Of a DNA stretch of 46,566 nucleotides, positions 6,990 to 16,422 are shown one piece after another. The stretch comes from Candidatus Woesearchaeota archaeon (GTDB taxonomy: Archaea > Nanobdellota > Nanobdellia > Woesearchaeales > GW2011-AR9). Within the stretch, counting starts at the first letter, position 1. Every line of letters begins with the position of its first letter. The notes under the pieces were generated by a model. It did not search any database, was not told the DNA's origin, and saw nothing but the letters and a program-made list of their open reading frames with translations. The stretch is taken from assembly GCA_018302605.1 (NCBI GenBank), contig JAGVZN010000022.1, forward strand, positions 1 to 46,566, given 5' to 3'. A program made the translations under genes and the position numbers.

Positions 6990-9398
6990 ATGATTCTGAA
7001 AGAGATGACTTTGAAGAATATCCGTTCTTACCTTGATGAAACGATAACTTTTCCAAAAGGGTCTGTTCTGCTGGCCGGAGATATCGGCTCTGGAAAATCG
7101 TCATTACTGCTGGCCGCGGAGTTTGCCCTGTTCGGCGCGTCACGCACAGATCTACCCGCTGAATCATTGCTGCGCAAGGGAACGGCGCACGGCTCGGTCT
7201 CGCTGACTTTTGAACTTCCCGGAAAAGTGGTTACCGTATCCCGCCATCTCAAAAAAGAAAAAGAAGTAATCAAGCAGACGGCCGGCGAAATCATCATCAA
7301 TTCGATCAAAAAGGAACTTACCCCAGTGGAAATGAAAGCGGAAATGCTTAAGCTGCTTGGCTATCCAGAAGATCTGCTGACCAAAAATAAGAATTATGTT
7401 TTCCGCTACACAGTCTATACACCACAGGAAGAGATGCGTTTTATCCTCCAGGAAGATGCAGAAACGAGATTAAGCGTCCTGCGCAAGGTGTTTAATATTG
7501 ACAAATATCATACGATCCGGGAGAATACGGCGTTGTATCTCAAAGCGTTGCGGGTACTGCTTGCTGAATTAAAAGCAAGGACAGAACCGTTGGCGCAGTA
7601 CCAGCAGAAACAGGCCCTCTTTCTTGACGAGGAGAAGCAGCTCAAAGAAGCGCTGGCGGGGATAGAACAAACCGCCGGAGAAATAAAACTGCGTCTGCAG
7701 GGCTTACAGGAAAAAGTCCGGGCACTGGAACAAAAGTATCAGCAGACGCAGAAGATCCGCCAACAGATAGCGGCGTTGAGCGCGCTTCTGAAAGAGAATG
7801 AAAGCCAGCTGCAGCAGATAACGGAAAAAAGAGAGCAGACACTGCAGGCGCTGTCTCAGATAAACCTGGCGGACGATCTGGAGGCGCTGACGATCACCGC
7901 AGAGATCCAGATTTTAGAGCAGAAAAGACAGCACGAATTAGAGAAAAAAACCAGCCTACGGCAACGCGTGACTCTCTTACAGAAACAGATCGGCCAGCTG
8001 CAGCAGGAATTAGCGGCGGCGGAACAAGAGAAAGCAGTGGTTGGAGAGAAACAGAAACGATCTGACCAGCTTGTCCAGGAAGTTTCACGGAAAGGAGAAC
8101 TGCTCGAGCGGAAAAAGCAGGTCGAGGAGCTTTTCGAAAAGACACAGGCTTTGATCACGCACAACCAGACGCTTCTCGCTCAATCACGAGAGATGCAGGA
8201 ACGGGTGCTGCTGCTGAATACGTGCCCTACTTGCTTGCAGGAAGTTACTGCCGAACATAAGCATAAGATCACCGGACAGGAAACGCAGAAAATACAGCAG
8301 GCGGAGATCATTTTGGGCGAACTGCAGAAGAAGCGGGCAATAATCTGGCAGCAGCGAGAGGACGCCCTGCGGAAAATTGAGGATGTTCTCCAGAAAGAGA
8401 ATGTCTTGACAAAAATCAGCGTTGAACTGGAGCATTACGCCCGGAAGTTGGAGTTAACCATCCGGAAAAAAGAGGAACTGCACGCGTACGTCCGGGAAAA
8501 TAATCTGCTGATGACCGAATGGGAAGAGCTGGAGAAGAACGACAAAGGCAGCCAGATGGAACTGCTCATCGCAGAAAAACAACAGCATCTTCAGCAGCTG
8601 GTCCGGCGCGAGTATCTGCGCAAACAGGAGCAGGACAGCCAAACGACGCTGGAAAGAACACAGATGAGGAAAGAACAGATATTACGGGAGCTAACAGAAC
8701 TGGAAGCGGCCAGGACGAGCGAGGAGAATGTCCTTCCCGAGCTGGAAACAGAAAACAGAAACCTAACCGCGGTCCGGGAAAAAGAGCGGGACATCTCCGT
8801 ACGGGCCGCAGAAGTCAGAACAAAGAAAGAGCTGATCATCACGCGGATCGAGGAGATGGAAGAGCAAATTAAGAAGCTGACAACGGAAAGAGAAAGATTG
8901 TTGAAGGTGCAGGAGATCCACCATTGGCTGGAAACCTTTTTTATCAATCTGACGCACACGATTGAAAAACACGTAATGATCCGTGTGCATCGTTCTTTCG
9001 ACCAGCTGTTTCGGGAATGGTTTGCGATGATGGTCGATGATGAACAGGTCAGCGGCCGGATTGACGACACGTTTACGCCAATCATCGAACAAAACGGACA
9101 TGAAATCTTGTTTTCCCACCTGAGCGGCGGGGAGAGGACATCGGCGGCGCTGGCCTATCGATTAGCGCTGAACCGGGTGATCAATGATGTCATCCATTCG
9201 ATCAGGACGAAAAATGTGCTGATCCTCGACGAGCCGACCGACGGTTTCAGCACGGACCAGCTCGACAAGATGCGGGATGTCCTGGAACGGCTCGGACTGG
9301 AGCAGATCATCCTCGTTTCGCATGAATCCAAGATCGAGAGTTTTGTCGAGAATGTGATTCGGATACAGAAAGAAGGGCACGTAAGTAGGGTGGTATAG
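6990..9398 (+). CDS. rad50: DNA double-strand break repair ATPase Rad50
   Basis: Rad50 is the SMC-like ATPase of the Mre11-Rad50 nuclease that processes DNA ends. The 802-residue protein has an N-terminal MTLKNIRSYLDETITFPKG and P-loop GDIGSGKSS (about 30-38). Long heptad-rich coiled coils (about 180-640) are interrupted near residue 412 by the zinc hook CPTC. The C-terminal lobe carries the signature HLSGGERTSAALAYRLAL (about 710), Walker B VLILDEPTDGF and the H-loop VSHESKIESF. Length is normal for archaeal Rad50. The usual partner mre11 is not adjacent in this window; upstream is the divergent thymidine kinase and downstream an unrelated-looking gene with its own TATA box. Confidence 0.93.
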   Translation: MILKEMTLKNIRSYLDETITFPKGSVLLAGDIGSGKSSLLLAAEFALFGASRTDLPAESLLRKGTAHGSVSLTFELPGKVVTVSRHLKKEKEVIKQTAGEIIINSIKKELTPVEMKAEMLKLLGYPEDLLTKNKNYVFRYTVYTPQEEMRFILQEDAETRLSVLRKVFNIDKYHTIRENTALYLKALRVLLAELKARTEPLAQYQQKQALFLDEEKQLKEALAGIEQTAGEIKLRLQGLQEKVRALEQKYQQTQKIRQQIAALSALLKENESQLQQITEKREQTLQALSQINLADDLEALTITAEIQILEQKRQHELEKKTSLRQRVTLLQKQIGQLQQELAAAEQEKAVVGEKQKRSDQLVQEVSRKGELLERKKQVEELFEKTQALITHNQTLLAQSREMQERVLLLNTCPTCLQEVTAEHKHKITGQETQKIQQAEIILGELQKKRAIIWQQREDALRKIEDVLQKENVLTKISVELEHYARKLELTIRKKEELHAYVRENNLLMTEWEELEKNDKGSQMELLIAEKQQHLQQLVRREYLRKQEQDSQTTLERTQMRKEQILRELTELEAARTSEENVLPELETENRNLTAVREKERDISVRAAEVRTKKELIITRIEEMEEQIKKLTTERERLLKVQEIHHWLETFFINLTHTIEKHVMIRVHRSFDQLFREWFAMMVDDEQVSGRIDDTFTPIIEQNGHEILFSHLSGGERTSAALAYRLALNRVINDVIHSIRTKNVLILDEPTDGFSTDQLDKMRDVLERLGLEQIILVSHESKIESFVENVIRIQKEGHVSRVV

Positions 9399-9444
9399 AT
9401 ATTCTGGTTGTTTCGCAAGAATCTATCTTCATCCTGCGCGAAAT

Positions 9445-9454
9445 GTTTAAATAA
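9445..9454 (+). promoter_or_regulatory. TATA box of the 9475 gene
   Basis: GTTTAAATAA is centred 26 nt before the ATG at 9475 and decides that start over the GTG at 9469. Confidence 0.6.
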
Positions 9455-9474
9455 GCGGGAAGAAGTGGGTGGGT

Positions 9475-10638
9475 ATGCTAGTAGAAATCAGGGAAGGCAT
9501 TTATCTCACAACCCCCGATGAACCTTTCTTTCAGGGAATGGTGCGTACTGATTTAAGCTTGGCGGAGAGCGTGCGGCTTTCGCTGCCTCGGGGCGATTAT
9601 CATGGACTTTTTGTCCAGACGGTGTTAGGGCATGCCAACGAAGGTCATCGGCATTTCTATAACAGGGCCAAATTTCCAGAAGTCACTCTACCTGACATCA
9701 TCATTGCCGCCGGCCTCGATCTTGATACTATCAAACAGCAGCGTCAGGATAAGATTGACGAAGTCCGCGAATGGATCGAATTAGCAAAACAAAGAAAAGT
9801 AGATCGTCTTCTGGTCAAAGGAAGACCATTGCTTGGTGTCGAGATGTTAAAAGATGAGGTCATTGACCCAGAATATGTTTTCCGCGGCATGATTCTGGCA
9901 GGTCTCATGGATAACTATGAGTGGCGGCAGAATGCGGTTGCCCATTACAATGCAAAGACGATAGATAACGATGATCTGGTCATCGGCGGTGGAACATCGA
10001 TTGTCTTGGATAAACAAAAATTGATCGAATGGAAGCCCTTTGCCATCGATGAACTGGCAAAGGGAGAGGCGACAGCCGAAATCTGGGCGGAATTAAACAA
10101 TCTGGGGATCATCACAGATACTTCCAATCCTCATGCGGAAGTGGTCTATGTGCGCAAGAAAAAAGGATTAGGAACATCAGACGACACGGCGTTCATTCTC
10201 GCAGGAGAATTATACAAAAGTGCAGGAAAAGTTGCAGCACGTTCTGCCTTCTGGGGAGCATTTATCGTTGATGGAGTAGATACTTATGACAAATGTGTGA
10301 TGACTCCGCTGGAAGGGGGATATGATGAGTTGATTGGGAGAGAATTAAAAAAAGATTTTCCTGGCCTTGTCCCTAAAGAGACGGTGTATCAACTGATCTA
10401 CTATTCGGCTAAGGGAAATAGCGGGTATGTCGTCAGTTCTTCCCACAAAAGGCTCATTGAATTTCAAGAGATGGCGAGACCGCGGCTTCCCACCCTTCAA
10501 CAACATCTGCGCTTTATGGAGGAAGGAAAAGGGCCGGATGGCTCATTTAAAGTTGGCTTTGAGAGGCAGCCCGGCAGCAATTTTTATAGCCGGGTGCGGA
10601 GAAGAGTAGAGCATTTGCAGAAAGAACTGAAAGTATAG
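9475..10638 (+). CDS. Unrecognised soluble protein, 387 aa
   Basis: I do not recognise a family. The protein is soluble, with no membrane segment. Segments that look structured and conserved are LFVQTVLGHANEGHRHFYNR, DLVIGGGTSIVLDKQ, KGLGTSDDTAFILAGELY, FIVDGVDTYDKCVMTPLEGG and YSAKGNSGYVVSS. The paired glycine-rich stretches and the Asp/His-containing motifs suggest an enzyme. It has its own promoter and lies between rad50 and the convergent yqhQ. The upstream GTG at 9469 would add two residues. Codon use resembles its neighbours, so it does not look like a recent import. Confidence 0.7.
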   Translation: MLVEIREGIYLTTPDEPFFQGMVRTDLSLAESVRLSLPRGDYHGLFVQTVLGHANEGHRHFYNRAKFPEVTLPDIIIAAGLDLDTIKQQRQDKIDEVREWIELAKQRKVDRLLVKGRPLLGVEMLKDEVIDPEYVFRGMILAGLMDNYEWRQNAVAHYNAKTIDNDDLVIGGGTSIVLDKQKLIEWKPFAIDELAKGEATAEIWAELNNLGIITDTSNPHAEVVYVRKKKGLGTSDDTAFILAGELYKSAGKVAARSAFWGAFIVDGVDTYDKCVMTPLEGGYDELIGRELKKDFPGLVPKETVYQLIYYSAKGNSGYVVSSSHKRLIEFQEMARPRLPTLQQHLRFMEEGKGPDGSFKVGFERQPGSNFYSRVRRRVEHLQKELKV

Positions 10639-10704
10639 ATTGAACTCTCTGTTGAGATCAGCCAAATATTTTTCTTATTGTCTAAATGTTCGCTGGTGGA
10701 AAAA

Positions 10705-11532
10705 TTATTCCAGCACTGCTTTCAAAGAAGCAATACCCACTTCCAGCTGCTTATCCGACGGCTCTTTGGTGGTGATGCGCTGCAGCCATAAGCCGGGAGC
10801 GATGAAGCTTTTCACAAAAATATTTCGAGAGTATTTCCCGCTCAGCTTGATGATCTCATAGCCGATGCCGGCAATCACCGGCAGGAGGAGAATGCGCCCA
10901 GATAATTTCATCCACCAGGGGCCGGTAATCAACGAGAAGACGCCGATGGAAAGAATGATAATCACAAAGAGAAAGGTCGTGCCGCAGCGCGGATGGAAGC
11001 GAGAGCATTTTCTAACATTTTCCACGGTCAATTCTTTTTTCCCCTCATAGCAATAGATGGTCTTATGCTCTGCGCCATGGTATTGAAAGAGTGTCTTGAC
11101 ATCTTTCATCAACGAAATGGCGAAGAGGTATCCCAAAAAGAGGACGGCGCGAAAGACGCCATCCAGAACATTGAACAGTACACCGCCATCTGCAGAAAGA
11201 TAATGTGCTGAAAAGAACGGGATGGCAACGAAAATAAGAACGGAGAACAGAAGGGAGAGGATAATTGTTCCCACCAATTCTTTTTTACTGAGCGCTTCTT
11301 CTTCTCCAAGATTCTGGCTGCTGCTCCAGCTTAGCGCGCGGATGCCATCATACAGCGTATATCCCAAACCCACAACTCCCCGCAGAAAATAGACATTGAA
11401 CATCTTGGGAAAGTAGGTTGAGGTGTCTTTTTTGATCTTGATCTCGCCGTTGGGCAGCCGGACGGCTACCGCGAATTTCTCTTTATTGCGCATCATCACG
11501 CCTTCGATAACTGCTTGACCGCCAACTTCCAT
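10705..11532 (-). CDS. yqhQ: YqhQ-like DUF1385 membrane protein
   Basis: The 275-residue protein begins VGGQAVIEGVMMRNKEKFAV, the hallmark N-terminus of the DUF1385/YqhQ family, and contains YHGAEHKTIYCYE and RFHPRCGTTFLF, whose His, Cys and Glu residues are the family's presumed metal ligands. Three to four hydrophobic segments are visible (about 95-115, 130-150, 190-215, 220-240). The family is widespread in bacteria and its biochemical role is unclear. A TATA box 26 nt upstream gives a leaderless start. It lies downstream of polB on the same strand but has its own promoter. The last residues (SDKQLEVGIASLKAVL) match the family's usual end. Confidence 0.9.
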   Translation of the reverse strand: MEVGGQAVIEGVMMRNKEKFAVAVRLPNGEIKIKKDTSTYFPKMFNVYFLRGVVGLGYTLYDGIRALSWSSSQNLGEEEALSKKELVGTIILSLLFSVLIFVAIPFFSAHYLSADGGVLFNVLDGVFRAVLFLGYLFAISLMKDVKTLFQYHGAEHKTIYCYEGKKELTVENVRKCSRFHPRCGTTFLFVIIILSIGVFSLITGPWWMKLSGRILLLPVIAGIGYEIIKLSGKYSRNIFVKSFIAPGLWLQRITTKEPSDKQLEVGIASLKAVLE

Positions 11533-11553
11533 GGGGATTCGGGAGGAAATGAC

Positions 11554-11562
11554 TTATATAAA
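11554..11562 (-). promoter_or_regulatory. TATA box of yqhQ
   Basis: TTTATATAA on the minus strand is centred 26 nt before the yqhQ ATG. The remaining 130 bp to the polB stop hold only a short hairpin (GTCCGC/GCGGAC, 11585-11599). Confidence 0.65.
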
Positions 11563-11691
11563 GATATCGGGTTTTTATCGGCGCGTCCGCTACGCGGACA
11601 ACTCAACGACGTACCCCACGCAGACGGCTGCCGTTATCGACGTAACGATCACCGGCATCGAAGCTGGAATTGCTAACGAAACTACTCTTTC

Positions 11692-14600
11692 TCAGAAAAA
11701 ATTCCCCAACCCCATCTGCTTGCCTTTGCGTAAAAGCTCATCTTCCGTATAGCCGAAGACATTGAAGATTCCGATGACCGCCGGGATGACCTGATGGCCG
11801 ATATAATACTCCGCATCATACGATTTGACATCTTCCCGCAGCTGTGCCCGATCACGGACCAAACCGGAACCAGCGCCGATCACATACTCAATGACCCTGC
11901 CGGGGAAAACCCGTTCGCCTTTTTCTTCCATCCGTTTGGCAACGAGAACATGCGGCCCAAGTGAAGTGTATTGATCAAGTTCACGCGTGATCTGGGTCCT
12001 GATCACCAGTTTGGACAGATCGATTTTTCCTTCTTTCAATTCAGTGATGATCTGTCTAACCTGCGTAAACGCTTCTTCGGCTTTATCTTCAAGCACAAGC
12101 TGTAAGACTTTCTCCTGGATCTCTTTGGCTAAAAACGACCAGTTTCGGCGTATGGTCTCAAAGCCGACGATCTTCAAACTCCCGCTTTCACGCAGCAGCG
12201 CATACTTCTTCTTCGCGCCAAGATCCGTTCCTTTGACTGCGACAAACAGGCCGCGCGGGAAATAACCCTCGCATTCCAATTCCATCTGGCCGGGGAGATC
12301 GACATTGATCTCATCCATGAACTGTTTGGCCTCATCAAGATTTTTTTTACCTAAAAGCAAGAAAACACTATCGGTGTTATGAACGAGCAGAAGGCCTTCC
12401 GCGTCAACAAAATTATGTGCCGTTTCAACTTCGAGATCATAAACCGACCCCTCATAAGATTCTTCTTTTATTTCTTTTATTTTTGCAGCGATATAATTGC
12501 CCCTATCAACTCCTCTTGCTCCTTGAAGGCGTAGTGAAGAAATGGAGGGTTTATCTTTTCGATAACGCCAACCAATGTGTTTTATCTCTTTACCAAAATA
12601 AGTCTTGCCGTGAGTTAGAGATTTAAGTAAATATTGAACCCCGGATGCTAGATCTTTACTTTTCGTATCGAAACGAACAAAGTGGGTATAATATCTCAGA
12701 TCTCTCGTTTTATTTCCATCACCATCTAAATACCCTTTGATAAAAGATTGTCTAATTATCTCCTCTGAAGAATAAATAAATGGGGGGACGGTTTTTCCAC
12801 TACTGCTCTTGCCACAGCCAAAACCATAAACAAATAAAGCAACGATAGGAATTCTCTGGACTCGATAATAGTACATATTCTTGTTTATTCTCTGATCAAA
12901 ATTAACGACGATTTTAAAATTTTCTTGTAAGATCGTGTCAAAATATTGCTTCACTCTCTCAATTAATCCACGATCTTGGGAGCCAAATGACAGAATGCTC
13001 TTCCAACTATTTGTTGTTTTAAGATAACTTGCTGATCCCTCCGCACAATAGAAACCAAGGATCCAGGCTAGTTCTGAATTGAGAGTAAAAAAGCGGGGAA
13101 TTTTCCCCCCTTCACCATGCTTTGTGCCGATGAATTGAAAATCCAGTGAAGGAAGACTTTGTAAACCCATTTTTCGATCATCATGTTGAGAATGGACGTG
13201 ACTGGCCAGAGATCTACTCTGATGACAATAGGGACAAATCCCCCGCCGAGGAGGGAATTGCTTCGTATCTTTGTAAGAGAATATATTTTCAGCAAAGGGA
13301 CCAAACGACATGGTGGCAAGATCAAAAATGTGCCCCGAATGATAATTCTCTTTAACTGAAATGCCCGTGAGTGAAACTAAGCTGTCCCCTTCTTTGAGAG
13401 TTAGAGCATTTACTAATTTTGGTTTACCATCTACTAATTTATAAACGGAATGTTGAGGAGTAACTACTGTTGTGCCATGTGTTGTAATAAATCGTAGAAG
13501 TTTTCCTTTTTTAAGAGAGGAATAACCATGTCGAATGACTTTCGTGATGGGGCTAAAGATTAATTTTGTACCATCAAAAGCGAGAGTCTTGTATTTGTTA
13601 AACTGAAGAGGACTCCCATTTTGGTCTACAAAATCCCCAATAGAAATTAATTCAATTTCATCTTTTTCATTCATCATAAATATCTTTCGATCTGGCGGCA
13701 AACTGTCTCCGTAAACAATGCCAAAGCCATTCTCTTCTGCTTTCTTAATCGTCTTTTGGATATAATGACGGGCGTATGCCGTCGTCGAAGCGGCGCATTC
13801 CAGACAATACCAGCGCGCGCCGAAGAAACCAAGATAACCATAGAAAGCGTTGGCGAGGATCTTCAGCGCATAGGTGCGGGCTTCTAGCACCGAAACATCT
13901 TTTCCCGTCTTCTTCTCTTCTTTTAATTGTTTTTTGACGGCGGTGCGTTTCGTGATCAGATCGTCAAGGACGAGGGGGATGAATTTTTTCTCGCGCTGAC
14001 AGAACCAATATTCTTCTTTTTCCGGAACGTGCTCTTGATCGCGGCAGCAAGAACAGCGAAAAGCCTCCGGGCCGAGATTATGGGCAGTGATGATCGTCGG
14101 GTACAATGAACGGAAATCGAAGACAACAATATCTTGATACAAACCGGGAGTTGGCTGAAAGACGAAAGCGCCTTGGATGGATTCTTCCCTTCGTTCTTCC
14201 ATTTCCGACCCCTCGGCTTTATTGGGAGCAACAACATTGAATTCGATGGCGCGCCGGAGGATGTAATTCTCGACAAGTTTGCTGAAGCGCATGCGCGTGA
14301 CATCGAAAGGAGGAAGACCGACAATAGAGGTAAATTCGAGAATGTCAGACCATAATTTTTCGCAGAGCCGGCGCGTAAGAAGGGCATCGTGAAGGTTATA
14401 AGCACAATACGGGGCAATATTCTCCGGTTCGTTGTCCCAAATACCCGCAAGATTGTCTAAATTGACTTTATGCTTGCGGTAGCCGAGCAATTCTTGGGCG
14501 ACAGCATCAAGAGTGTAGCTATCCGTCTTTAAATTGAGGCCGAAAATCTGTTTGACAAATTTAAGCATGTCCAAATGGAGAATTCCCTTGATTTTCACTT

Positions 14601-15492
14601 CCCCACTGCGGAAACCGCTCCGGGAGAAGACCTGCATCTCTGAACCATCGAGGCCAAGGTCGAGGGGAAGCTGATACTTCGCCGCGCGTGTCTTAAGATA
14701 GGGCAGATCAAAGCCGTCAGAGAAATATCCCGTCAGAATCTCTGGGTTATATTCTTTGATGACCTGTCGGAAACGTTCCAGCATCGCCTGCTCATCAGCG
14801 ACGTGTTCGATATAAGGATATTCGTGGGGGAATTGTTTCCAGGTGATTACTTTCTGGAATTCGAGATTCTGCTCGTCGATTCCGGAGAGCCCGATCATCA
14901 GGATCGGATTTTTTTCGGGATCGATCTCTTTCTTTTCAGCGTAGGTTTCAATATCAACAGCGAGGATTTTCCATTTCGTCGTTCCTGCACCGGGAGTGAT
15001 TTTTTCCGCGAGGAAAAATGATTGGTTGGAAGGCGGTTCATCAATCATCGATGGATCAATGGAATGCCCTTCTACAATCATCTTCTGCAACGGCATGATG
15101 CCCGTGTCTCGCAGATAGCGGTGGACAAAAGGGATGTCTTTTTCAAAACATTCCAACTCCCACTGCTGAAATTCTTTGGAAAACAGAGGAACAGCTTTGG
15201 GGTAGCTGACCGAGACCTGCCAGAATTGCTCTTTCTTGCCGATGTATTCACGCTCGACTTCAATGACACTGCGGACGCGGGCAGTAGTTTGGTTGTCAGT
15301 GATCGTTGCTTTGGTGATCTTTTCTAAGAGTTGTTCTTTGTTTTTTAATGGAACGTGGACATAGAAGAAGGGATAGTGTTCATCAATGACGCAGATCTGC
15401 TTCCCTTCTTCTGTCTTGGCGAAAAGATACATGTAAACTTTGCCGTTCTTGACTTTGTATTCAAAATCGTAGGGATAGCAGATAAGGGGCAT
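11692..15492 (-). CDS. polB: Family B DNA polymerase, interrupted by an intein
   Basis: The replicative/repair polymerase precursor has about 1266 residues, of which 443 are intein, leaving an 823-residue enzyme. Exonuclease motifs are present: DIETYAEK (Exo I), YFSDGFDLPYL (Exo II), YNLHDALLTRRL (Exo III). Polymerase motifs are DFRSLYPTIITAHN (A), LKILANAFYGYLGFFGARWY (B) and YGD...TDSVF (C), the last being the intein insertion point. A cysteine cluster (CSCC...FC) sits after motif A. The start is ATG 15492: the reading frame is open 38 codons further up, but the TATA box is 26 nt before 15492 and MPLICYPYDFEYK matches a normal N-terminus. It is divergent from the HAD gene. Confidence 0.94.
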   Translation of the reverse strand: MPLICYPYDFEYKVKNGKVYMYLFAKTEEGKQICVIDEHYPFFYVHVPLKNKEQLLEKITKATITDNQTTARVRSVIEVEREYIGKKEQFWQVSVSYPKAVPLFSKEFQQWELECFEKDIPFVHRYLRDTGIMPLQKMIVEGHSIDPSMIDEPPSNQSFFLAEKITPGAGTTKWKILAVDIETYAEKKEIDPEKNPILMIGLSGIDEQNLEFQKVITWKQFPHEYPYIEHVADEQAMLERFRQVIKEYNPEILTGYFSDGFDLPYLKTRAAKYQLPLDLGLDGSEMQVFSRSGFRSGEVKIKGILHLDMLKFVKQIFGLNLKTDSYTLDAVAQELLGYRKHKVNLDNLAGIWDNEPENIAPYCAYNLHDALLTRRLCEKLWSDILEFTSIVGLPPFDVTRMRFSKLVENYILRRAIEFNVVAPNKAEGSEMEERREESIQGAFVFQPTPGLYQDIVVFDFRSLYPTIITAHNLGPEAFRCSCCRDQEHVPEKEEYWFCQREKKFIPLVLDDLITKRTAVKKQLKEEKKTGKDVSVLEARTYALKILANAFYGYLGFFGARWYCLECAASTTAYARHYIQKTIKKAEENGFGIVYGDSLPPDRKIFMMNEKDEIELISIGDFVDQNGSPLQFNKYKTLAFDGTKLIFSPITKVIRHGYSSLKKGKLLRFITTHGTTVVTPQHSVYKLVDGKPKLVNALTLKEGDSLVSLTGISVKENYHSGHIFDLATMSFGPFAENIFSYKDTKQFPPRRGICPYCHQSRSLASHVHSQHDDRKMGLQSLPSLDFQFIGTKHGEGGKIPRFFTLNSELAWILGFYCAEGSASYLKTTNSWKSILSFGSQDRGLIERVKQYFDTILQENFKIVVNFDQRINKNMYYYRVQRIPIVALFVYGFGCGKSSSGKTVPPFIYSSEEIIRQSFIKGYLDGDGNKTRDLRYYTHFVRFDTKSKDLASGVQYLLKSLTHGKTYFGKEIKHIGWRYRKDKPSISSLRLQGARGVDRGNYIAAKIKEIKEESYEGSVYDLEVETAHNFVDAEGLLLVHNTDSVFLLLGKKNLDEAKQFMDEINVDLPGQMELECEGYFPRGLFVAVKGTDLGAKKKYALLRESGSLKIVGFETIRRNWSFLAKEIQEKVLQLVLEDKAEEAFTQVRQIITELKEGKIDLSKLVIRTQITRELDQYTSLGPHVLVAKRMEEKGERVFPGRVIEYVIGAGSGLVRDRAQLREDVKSYDAEYYIGHQVIPAVIGIFNVFGYTEDELLRKGKQMGLGNFF
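12376..13704 (-). other. Intein with LAGLIDADG homing endonuclease in polymerase motif C
   Basis: The in-frame 443-residue insert splits YGD/TDSVF exactly between Asp and Thr. It starts with Ser (SLPPDRKIFM) and ends HN before Thr+1, as protein splicing requires. GTTVVTPQHSVY is splicing block B with its TxxH. Two LAGLIDADG-type helices, LAWILGFYCAEGSA and SFIKGYLDGDGNK, mark a homing endonuclease. A CPYC...H...H cluster (about 130 residues in) suggests a small zinc site. VYDLEVETAHNFV is block F and LLLVHN block G. Because the intein breaks the catalytic aspartates, the polymerase can work only after splicing. The insert is more AT-rich than the flanking polymerase, which fits horizontal spread. 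Confidence 0.94.
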
Positions 15493-15513
15493 GGTGATTT
15501 CGGGAGGAAAGTG

Positions 15514-15522
15514 CTTTATAAA
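15514..15522 (-). promoter_or_regulatory. TATA box of polB
   Basis: TTTATAAAG on the minus strand is centred 26 nt before the ATG at 15492, supporting that start. Confidence 0.65.
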
Positions 15523-15537
15523 AGTATGCTCCAAGAT

Positions 15538-15546
15538 GTTTAAATA
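15538..15546 (+). promoter_or_regulatory. TATA box of the HAD gene
   Basis: GTTTAAATA is centred 28 nt before the ATG at 15570, so the ATG at 15549 would lie upstream of the transcript. Confidence 0.6.
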
Positions 15547-15569
15547 GAATGAGGGGGAAAGAGGAAAAA

Positions 15570-16397
15570 ATGAACAAAGACATCCTCTTTCTGGACAAAG
15601 ATTCAACGCTCGGTGACTGGGTATGTGGAGACGGACTCTATCCTGGCGCGAAAGAGTTTCTGCAGCACGAGAGAGAGTGGGGGAGAGAACTGTACATCGT
15701 GACAGCCGCAGGAGAACCGGGAAGAGTGCACCTCGTGGAAGTCGATCATCTGTTAACTGATTATTTTGGCGGTGAGAAGATTGATGCTTCTCGCGAGGGA
15801 TTATATTGCTTTCCTGATGGGACGTTTAGAATTATTTCTGAAGATTATCGAAGTCGTATTTGGACTCTGCCCGATGAAGAGCGAAAACAGCTTTTTGCAG
15901 AAGTAGAGAAGTTATGTGATCAAAACGAGTTTACAATCAGCGACGCTGAAAGAGAATATTTACAAAAACAAATTGATGATTTTTGGAAAAAGTGGGGCGA
16001 CAGCATCAATATTAACACCGGCGAGTCATTTGATGAGACAACACGATATCAGAACCCCTATATCAACGGAGCGCATATGAAAGATCTTCATCTGGCACGA
16101 AGATTAATTTCTCCGCAAGACTTTCAACAGCTGCGAACGGTTATGGTGGGAGATCGGGGAGATGCGGATATCTATTCTTCTGACCCATCCACCCCGCTGG
16201 TAGTCGTTTCAAAACGCGTGAGAGAAGGAGAATGGAATCTTGTTTCCGCTATTGTCGACCTTCTGTTTGACAATCCGGAGAGAATGCTGTGGGAAATGTT
16301 TGATGGGCTGCATACAGCAGAGAACGTCACTTTACAAAATGAGAATTATAAATTTGAACGTAATGAATGGAGTTCAAGATTAGTCTATTGCCCCTAA
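15570..16397 (+). CDS. HAD-superfamily hydrolase
   Basis: The 275-residue protein has the order of HAD phosphatase motifs: DILFLDKDSTLGDW (motif I, DxDxT), YIVTAAGEPGR (motif II, T after hydrophobic strand), and MVGDRGDADIYSSD (motif III/IV, GDxxD). The substrate is unknown. Between motifs I and III there is a helical cap of about 130 residues, containing KQIDDFWKKWGDS. The DKDST nucleophile loop and GDRGDAD resemble polynucleotide-phosphatase and histidinol-phosphatase-like branches more than phosphoserine phosphatases, but this is only a hint. The start at 15570 is chosen from TATA spacing. Confidence 0.8.
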   Translation: MNKDILFLDKDSTLGDWVCGDGLYPGAKEFLQHEREWGRELYIVTAAGEPGRVHLVEVDHLLTDYFGGEKIDASREGLYCFPDGTFRIISEDYRSRIWTLPDEERKQLFAEVEKLCDQNEFTISDAEREYLQKQIDDFWKKWGDSININTGESFDETTRYQNPYINGAHMKDLHLARRLISPQDFQQLRTVMVGDRGDADIYSSDPSTPLVVVSKRVREGEWNLVSAIVDLLFDNPERMLWEMFDGLHTAENVTLQNENYKFERNEWSSRLVYCP

Positions 16398-16422
16398 TGA
16401 TAGCACATAAAGCGCCCAAAAT

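Noticed and set aside
11531-11752. Plus-strand open frame of 73 codons between polB and yqhQ
   Set aside because: It overlaps both genes and the yqhQ promoter, lacks its own promoter spacing and resembles no family.
15492-15606. N-terminal extension of 38 residues on DNA polymerase B
   Set aside because: The TATA box at 15514-15522 lies inside it and the extension is antisense to the divergent HAD promoter.
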